Below are positions 56,748 to 64,000 of a stretch of 64,000 nt of DNA, one piece after another. The notes below the pieces were generated by a model. That model saw only the letters and a program-made list of their open reading frames with translations. It did no database searches and was not told where the DNA came from. The translations under genes and the position numbers were made by a program. The DNA lies in NCBI GenBank assembly GCA_003247835.1, contig QJYB01000061.1, positions 62,001-126,000 of the forward strand, in the 5' to 3' direction. Positions within the stretch are counted from its first letter, which is position 1; each line of letters begins with the position of its first letter. The DNA comes from Gammaproteobacteria bacterium. GTDB lineage: Bacteria; Pseudomonadota; Gammaproteobacteria; Pseudomonadales; Azotimanducaceae.

Positions 56748-59165
56748 TCAGCCTGACTCGCCGAGCCGGGTTTCCAGCGCCAGTACCCGCCGCGTGGTCT
56801 CCAGCACCGAGTCCGGATTGAGCGACAGCGACTCGATGCCGAGCCGCACCAGGAACTCGGCCACCTCCGGATAGTCGGACGGCGCCTGGCCGCAGATGCC
56901 CGAGTAACGGCCGTTACGCTGCGCACCCTGCACCGCCAGTTCGAGCATCTTCATCACCCCCGGATCCCGCTCGTCGAAGTCGAAGGCGACGATCTCCGAG
57001 TCCCGGTCCACGCCGAGGGTGAGCTGGGTGAGATCGTTGGAGCCGATGGAGAAGCCGTCGAAGTGCTTCGCGAACTCGTCGATCAGGATCACGTTGTTGG
57101 GGATCTCACACATCACGTAGATCTCGAGACCGTTCTGCCCGCGGACGAGCCCTTCCTCCGCCATGCTGGCGAGCACGGATTCCGCTTCCGGCACGCGGCG
57201 GCAGAAGGGCACCATGATCTTCACGTTCGTGAGGCCGAAGTCATCACGCACGCGTTTCAGCGCCCGGCACTCCAGCGCAAAGCCGTCCCGGTAAGCCGGA
57301 TGACCGTAACGGGATGCCCCACGGAAGCCGAGCATGGGATTTTCTTCGACGAGCTCGAAGTCGTCGCCGCCGGTGAGCGCTTTGTACTCGTTCACCTTGA
57401 AGTCCGAGAGCCGGATCACCACGGGCTTCGGGTAGAAGGCGGCGGCGATGGTGGCCACCCCTTCCGCCAGCCGGGTGACGAAGAACTCCGCCGGCTCTTC
57501 GAAGTCCGCCGTCGCCTCCGCGATCCGCGCCCGCACGTTCGGGTTCGTCACACGTTCCGGGTGGGCGAGCGCCATGGGATGGATGCCGATGTATTCGGTG
57601 ATGATGAACTCGAGGCGGGCGAGTCCGACGCCGTCGTTCGGAATCATGGCCGCACGGAACGCCACGTCCGGATTACCCACGTTCATCATGATCTTCGTGC
57701 GGGGCCGCTCCAGCGTGTCCAGCGCCGTCACTTCCTTCTCGAAGGCGAGCTCGCCGGCGAAGACCTTGCCCGTCTCGCCGCCGGCACAGGTCACCGTGAC
57801 GATCTGCCCGTCGGTGATCCGGCGCGTGGCGTCCTCGCTGCCGACCACGGCCGGAATACCCACCTCCCGGGCGACGATGGCGGCGTGGCAGGTCCGGCCG
57901 CCGCGGTCCGTGACCACCGCCGCCGCCTTCTTGATCACCGTCCCCCAGTCGGGCGCCGTGGTCTCGGCGACCAGGACGTCTCCCGTCTGAAACCTTGTCA
58001 GATCCTTCGGATTCGTGATCACCCGCGCCGGGCCCACGGCCACCGCGGTGCCCACCGCCCGCCCCGTCACCAGCGGCTCGCCGCTCTCCTGCACCCGATA
58101 GCGGACCAGCTGATTCGGATCCTGCCGGGACGCCACCGTCTCCGGCCGGGCCTGGACGATGTAGAGCTCACCATCCATGCCGTCCTTGGCCCACTCCACG
58201 TCCATGGGCACATGCCGGCCTGCCAGGCGGCTGTAGTGATCTTCGATCACGAGCGCATACCCGTTGAGGGTCAGCACCTCCGCGTCGGTGAGCGAGAAAC
58301 GATGCTGCAGACGCTCAGGGGTCGGCTCGTTGATCGTCTCGCTGCCGAGGCGCCTGCGGCCACAGACCATGCGCAGCCGCTTGGAGCCGAGCTTGCGGCG
58401 CAGCACGTACTCGTGCCCCTGCCGGAAGGTCGCCTTGTGCACGTAGAACTCGTCAGGGTCCACCACCCCCTGCACCACGTTCTCGCCGAGCCCGTACGCC
58501 GACGTCAGCAGCACCACGTCCGGATGACCGGACTCCGTGTCGATGGTGAAGATCACGCCGCTCGCCGCCAGGTCCGCGCGCACCATCTTCATCACCCCCA
58601 CGGACAGCGCCACCTTCAGGTGATCGAAGCCGAGATCGTGGCGGTAGCGGATGGCCCGGTCGGTGAACAGACTCGCCAGACAGTGACGGCAGGATTCCAG
58701 CAGCGCCTGGGAACCGGAAACGTTGAGGAAGGAATCGTGCTGGCCGGCAAAGCTCGCCTCGGGCAGGTCTTCCGCCGTGGCCGAGCTGCGCACGGCCAGG
58801 CGTACGTCGTCACCGTACTCGGTCTGCAGGGCCTGGTAGGCGACCTCCACGGCCTCGGCCGCCGCTTCGGGAAACGGCGCCTCGTAGAGCAGCTCCCGGC
58901 AGTGGCGACCGGCATCGGCGAGCGAGGTGACGTTGGTCACGTCCGTACGGGCGAGGATCTTGGTCAGCGACCGGCGCACACCGGGTGCGTCGAGCAGCTC
59001 AAGATAGGCGCGGGTGGTGAGCGCAAATCCGTTCGGTATCCGTACTCCTGCCGCGGTCAGCTCCCGATACATCTCCCCCAGTGAGGCATTCTTGCCGCCG
59101 ACCAGCGGCAGGTCCCGATGGTCGATGTCCTTGAACCAGTGGACGTAGTCCGTCTCTCTGCTCAT
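56748..59165 (-). CDS. ppsA: Phosphoenolpyruvate synthase
   Basis: LVGGKNASLGEMYREL; VRSSATAEDLPEASFAGQHDSFLN; TDRGGRTCHAAIVARE; MCEIPNNVILIDEFAKHFDGFSIGSNDLTQLTLGVDRDS. Confidence 0.96.
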   Translation of the reverse strand: MSRETDYVHWFKDIDHRDLPLVGGKNASLGEMYRELTAAGVRIPNGFALTTRAYLELLDAPGVRRSLTKILARTDVTNVTSLADAGRHCRELLYEAPFPEAAAEAVEVAYQALQTEYGDDVRLAVRSSATAEDLPEASFAGQHDSFLNVSGSQALLESCRHCLASLFTDRAIRYRHDLGFDHLKVALSVGVMKMVRADLAASGVIFTIDTESGHPDVVLLTSAYGLGENVVQGVVDPDEFYVHKATFRQGHEYVLRRKLGSKRLRMVCGRRRLGSETINEPTPERLQHRFSLTDAEVLTLNGYALVIEDHYSRLAGRHVPMDVEWAKDGMDGELYIVQARPETVASRQDPNQLVRYRVQESGEPLVTGRAVGTAVAVGPARVITNPKDLTRFQTGDVLVAETTAPDWGTVIKKAAAVVTDRGGRTCHAAIVAREVGIPAVVGSEDATRRITDGQIVTVTCAGGETGKVFAGELAFEKEVTALDTLERPRTKIMMNVGNPDVAFRAAMIPNDGVGLARLEFIITEYIGIHPMALAHPERVTNPNVRARIAEATADFEEPAEFFVTRLAEGVATIAAAFYPKPVVIRLSDFKVNEYKALTGGDDFELVEENPMLGFRGASRYGHPAYRDGFALECRALKRVRDDFGLTNVKIMVPFCRRVPEAESVLASMAEEGLVRGQNGLEIYVMCEIPNNVILIDEFAKHFDGFSIGSNDLTQLTLGVDRDSEIVAFDFDERDPGVMKMLELAVQGAQRNGRYSGICGQAPSDYPEVAEFLVRLGIESLSLNPDSVLETTRRVLALETRLGESG

Positions 59166-59251
59166 ACGCGTCGTCCTGCCCCTGCCCCGTACCCTGCTCC
59201 ATGGGTGATACTCACCCGCTACGGTCAATCACCCAGCCAGGAGATTATGTC

Positions 59252-60370
<1,119 letters not shown>

Positions 60371-60442
60371 TCGTCAGGCAGGCGTGTCGCGTACACTCGA
60401 CAGGAAACGTCCCCAACAGCAACAACGACCAAGGAATCACTC

Positions 60443-60898
60443 ATGACGCTTCGACCACCCCGTTTTCTCGCCGCCCTCACACTGCTGCTGCCGGTGGGGC
60501 TCGTGACCGCACCTGTCGACGCCGCCGAGTACCTGACCTCGGAGCAGACCGAATCACTGGGTCTGCCCTTCTCGGATGCGGTGCGCGCCGGCGACCTGCT
60601 GATCCTCTCGGGCCAGCTCGGCAACCTGCCCGGCTCCCTGCAGCTGGCGCCCGGCGGTATCCGCGCGGAGGCACGTCAGGCTCTGGAGAACGTGAAGCGC
60701 ATTCTCGAGGCCAACGGCTCCAGCATGGACAAGGTGGTGAAGTGCACCGTGATGATGGCCGATATCGCCGAGTGGGGTGCGTTCAACGAGGTCTACGTGA
60801 CCTACTTCCCCGGTCACAAACCTGCCCGCAGCGCCTTTGCCGCCAGCGGCCTGGCCGCCGGTGGCCGGGTGGAGCTGGAGTGCTGGGCGGAGGCCTGA
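60443..60898 (+). CDS. Exported RidA family protein
   Basis: Signal peptide; PFSDAVRAGDLLILSGQLGNLPGSLQLAPGGIRAEARQALENVKRILEANGSSMDKVVKCTVMMADI. Confidence 0.93.
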   Translation: MTLRPPRFLAALTLLLPVGLVTAPVDAAEYLTSEQTESLGLPFSDAVRAGDLLILSGQLGNLPGSLQLAPGGIRAEARQALENVKRILEANGSSMDKVVKCTVMMADIAEWGAFNEVYVTYFPGHKPARSAFAASGLAAGGRVELECWAEA

Positions 60899-61012
60899 TC
60901 CGTCGGCCTGGGACCAGTCCCGTTCCAGTCGACGGGATGATCGCCAACGGTTTGCGATGACCGGAACCTTCTGAGAACCTTTCCCCTTTTCACCACTCTG
61001 GGGAAGCACCGG

Positions 61013-62791
61013 ATGTACCGGATCCGATTCGACCGGGCGCACCTCTCGCGCGCCTTTTTCCTGATCGTGACGACGACCGTCGCCCTGACCGGCTGCAGCC
61101 GGGACACGGAGGACGCCGCACCGGCCGCCAAACCCGGCGTCACCGCGGATCTGGTCCTGCGCGGCGGCACGGTCGCCACCGTCGATCCGGCCATCGGCAC
61201 GGCACAGGCCGTGGCCATCGCCGGCGCCGCGATCCTGGCGGTGGGCAGCAACGAAGAGATCTCGGCCTACATCGGTGACGACACCGAGCTGGTAGAGCTC
61301 GGCGGGCGTTTCGTCATGCCGGGTTTCATCGAGGGCCACGGCCACTTCATGGATCTCGGCCGATCCAAGCAGATCCTGGATCTCAACGGCGTGGCGAACT
61401 GGGACGAGATCGTCAACATGGTCGCCGTGGCGGTGGATCAGTCGGAGCCGGGAGAGTGGATCTTCGGCCGCGGCTGGCACCAGGATAAATGGAACCGCGT
61501 CCCGGAAGACGCGGTGGATGGGGTGCCGGTCAACACGACGCTGAACGCGGTTTCGCCCGACAATCCGGTGCTGCTCGAACACGCCAGTGGGCACGCGACG
61601 TTTGCCAACGATGCCGCCCTTGCCGCCGCGGGCGTCGGTGACGACACGCCCGATCCTGCCGGTGGAACGATCGTAAGGGACGCAGATGGCAAGGCGACCG
61701 GCCTGCTGCGCGAATCCGCCCAGGACCTGCTGGGCAGTGCTCTGAGCGCCTACGAAGCCCGACTCACCCCGGAAGAGCGCGACGCGCAGATGCGGGAGCA
61801 GGTCTTCCTCGCCGGTCAGGAAGCGCTCGCCCATGGGGTGACGTCGTTTCACGATGCCGGGTCTTCCTTCGCGACCATCGATTTCTTCAGGCGTCTGGAA
61901 GACGAAGCCACGCTGCCCGTCCGTCTGTATGTGATGGTCCGCTACGAAAGCAACGAGGATATGGATGCCATGCTGGACAGGTACCGGATGCTCGCCGAGG
62001 ACAACGACTTTCTCGCCGTTCGGTCCATCAAGCGTCAGATCGACGGCGCTCTGGGGGCACACGGCGCCTGGCTGCTGGCCCCTTACACCGACCTGCCCAG
62101 CACGTCGGGTCTCGTGCTCGAGCCCGTGGAGGACATCGAGGCCACTGCAGACATCGCGATCAGACACGGGTTTCAGGTGAACACTCACGCCATCGGCGAT
62201 CGGGCCAACCGGGAAACCCTGAATATCTATCAGCGCGCCTTCGAGCGCGCAGGCGTCGACGGCAGACCGCTGCGCTGGCGGATCGAGCATGCCCAGCACA
62301 TCGACCCCGCCGATGTGCCCCGGTTCGCCGGCCTCGGCGTGATCGCTGCCATGCAGGGCATCCACTGTACCTCCGACGGCCCCTGGGTACCCAGCCGTCT
62401 CGGGGAGGAACGGGCCGGGCTGACCTCCTATCCATGGCGGGATCTGATCGATTCCGGCGCGGTGATCGGCAACGGCACGGACGTCCCCGTGGAGCTCATC
62501 GATCCCATTACTTCCTATTACGCCTCCGTGTCGCGCATGACCAGGGACGGCACGCGATTTCATCCCGAGCAGGTGATGACCCGACAGGAGGCGCTCGAGA
62601 GCTACACGATCAACAACGCCTATGCGGCCTTCGAAGAGGATCTCAAGGGATCACTCACACCGGGCAAGCTGGCGGACCTGGTAGTGCTTTCCCAGGATCT
62701 GCTCACCGTGGCGGAGGACCAGATTCCACAGACCCAGGTGGACATGACGATTCTCGGCGGCGCCGTCGTCTACCGTCGCCAGGGAGACTGA
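61013..62791 (+). CDS. Amidohydrolase family lipoprotein (YtcJ-like)
   Basis: Lipobox VALTGC; VMPGFIEGHGHFMDLG; FQVNTHAIGDRANRETLNIY; AQHIDPADVPRFAGLGVIAAMQGIHCTSD. Confidence 0.9.
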   Translation: MYRIRFDRAHLSRAFFLIVTTTVALTGCSRDTEDAAPAAKPGVTADLVLRGGTVATVDPAIGTAQAVAIAGAAILAVGSNEEISAYIGDDTELVELGGRFVMPGFIEGHGHFMDLGRSKQILDLNGVANWDEIVNMVAVAVDQSEPGEWIFGRGWHQDKWNRVPEDAVDGVPVNTTLNAVSPDNPVLLEHASGHATFANDAALAAAGVGDDTPDPAGGTIVRDADGKATGLLRESAQDLLGSALSAYEARLTPEERDAQMREQVFLAGQEALAHGVTSFHDAGSSFATIDFFRRLEDEATLPVRLYVMVRYESNEDMDAMLDRYRMLAEDNDFLAVRSIKRQIDGALGAHGAWLLAPYTDLPSTSGLVLEPVEDIEATADIAIRHGFQVNTHAIGDRANRETLNIYQRAFERAGVDGRPLRWRIEHAQHIDPADVPRFAGLGVIAAMQGIHCTSDGPWVPSRLGEERAGLTSYPWRDLIDSGAVIGNGTDVPVELIDPITSYYASVSRMTRDGTRFHPEQVMTRQEALESYTINNAYAAFEEDLKGSLTPGKLADLVVLSQDLLTVAEDQIPQTQVDMTILGGAVVYRRQGD

Positions 62792-62836
62792 TCGCCCGGC
62801 ATCCGGAGTGCGCTTTCACGTGACAGGGAGTCCAAC

Positions 62837-64000
62837 GTGAAGATCGACAGGAAATGGTTCTACGCGGCAGCCGGCGTTGCTATCTACGCGCTGGCAGGCT
62901 TCCTGCTCGCGCCGTGGCTGCTGAAACGGTCCCTCGTCAGCACCCTCGATGAGCGGCTGGAGCTGAACGCGACACTCGAGTCGCTCGCCATCAATCCGTT
63001 CACGCTGACCCTGACGGCCGACGGACTGTCTGTGACCGAACGCGACGGCGCGCCGCTCCTCGCGTTCGAGCGCCTGTTCGTCAACTTCGAGCTGTCGAGC
63101 CTGTTCCACTGGGCGGTCTCCTTCGACGAGGTGCATCTGATCCGACCTGCGGTGCACTTCGAACGTCTGAACGACACCGAGAACACACTCTCGGGGCTGG
63201 CCGACACCTGGCGCCGGACGGCAGAGTCCACAGATTTGGAGCCTGCCTTGGAAGCCGACGTGAACGAGTCCACGGAAGGTCTGTTCCGGCTGATCGTGTC
63301 CGACCTGCGCATCGTCGAAGGCCGGTTGAGCGTCACGGATCGCTCTCGAACGGAACCGTTCAGCACCGAGTTCGGGCCCATCAATCTGGCGGTCACCGAC
63401 CTGTCCACCCTGCCGGATGACAGCGGTACTCAGCAGGTGACCATCCACACCGAATCCGGCGCCGAGCTCGCCTGGACCGGCGGCCTGGTCGTGAACCCGC
63501 TGTCCGTCACCGGCAATGTCACCATTCGGGGTGGTTACATGCCGCTGGTGTTCCGCTACTTCCGCGACGAGCTGAACCTGCCCATCGGCATCGAAGGCGG
63601 AGAGATCGATGCCAGGCTGGACTACACCGTGGCGCTCGACGACCACGGCGAGCTCTCGGTGCGGGTGGAGAACCTGGCAGGCACCCTGAGCGGGGTCACC
63701 GTCACTCAGCCCGATCATCCACCGGTGCTCGAGCTCGATACGTTCTCCGTGACCGGTGGAAGCTTCGCCTGGCCGGCGCAGATCGTGCACGTGGACGATA
63801 TCCTGGTCGCCGGCCTGTCCATCGATGCCTACCGGGCGGCCGATGGCAGCTACCTGCCGATGCCCCCGGGTTCATCAGAGGAGGTGCCAGCCGAAACGGC
63901 GGCAGCCGATCAGGACGAGGCGATCGAACCATCTGCCACCGACGAAAGCGATGCCCTGGCCGGCTGGTCGCTGACAGCCGACACACTGCGGCTGACCGGC
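62837..64000 (+). CDS. DUF748 / AsmA-like domain protein, 3'-truncated at window edge
   Basis: Not in ORF track (runs off end); GTG start after GACAGGGAG; VKIDRKWFYAAAGVAIYALAGFLLAPWLLKRSLVSTLDERLELNATLESLAINPFTLTLTADGLSV. Confidence 0.8.
   Translation, partial: MKIDRKWFYAAAGVAIYALAGFLLAPWLLKRSLVSTLDERLELNATLESLAINPFTLTLTADGLSVTERDGAPLLAFERLFVNFELSSLFHWAVSFDEVHLIRPAVHFERLNDTENTLSGLADTWRRTAESTDLEPALEADVNESTEGLFRLIVSDLRIVEGRLSVTDRSRTEPFSTEFGPINLAVTDLSTLPDDSGTQQVTIHTESGAELAWTGGLVVNPLSVTGNVTIRGGYMPLVFRYFRDELNLPIGIEGGEIDARLDYTVALDDHGELSVRVENLAGTLSGVTVTQPDHPPVLELDTFSVTGGSFAWPAQIVHVDDILVAGLSIDAYRAADGSYLPMPPGSSEEVPAETAAADQDEAIEPSATDESDALAGWSLTADTLRLTG

Noticed and set aside
57063-59084. 673-aa plus-strand ORF
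   Set aside because: Antisense to ppsA, which has full-length family motifs.
60554-62563. 669-aa minus-strand ORF
   Set aside because: Antisense to RidA and amidohydrolase genes; no recognisable domain.

Overview
64 kb window of a high-GC chromosome that looks gammaproteobacterial. It is densely coding, with about 58 credible CDSs and one tRNA-Gly(CCC). I saw no rRNA, CRISPR array, transposase, integrase or phage module. The window opens inside a multiheme cytochrome locus: a 5'-truncated c-type cytochrome (6 CxxCH in view), a second cytochrome with 17 CxxCH plus one CxxxCH built from a 141-bp tandem di-heme module, and an 828-aa outer-membrane beta-barrel protein with AMIN-like, SPOR-like and TPR-like N-terminal parts. 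This is a candidate non-canonical porin-cytochrome electron conduit and my leading 'new system' candidate. Other accessory content: divergent DUF3604 (PHP-like) lipoproteins; a coupled esterase/pirin/PQQ-cytochrome (PVA-dehydrogenase-like) operon; an Ig-repeat lipoprotein; a membrane protein/wHTH regulator/uppS/creD operon with two matching ACTTTG-N5-CAAAGT palindromes; an RND efflux pair; a fused double outer-membrane barrel; an Lsa-like ABC-F ATPase with GNAT and VOC partners; a Yej/Dpp-hybrid peptide ABC transporter; and an HxlR regulator preceded by four phased GTAG/CTAC half-sites. All family assignments come from reading the translations and motifs. No database search was run. Many of the longest track ORFs are antisense GC-shadow ORFs and were rejected. 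One real CDS (62837 to the window end, DUF748/AsmA-like) is missing from the track because it runs off the edge.
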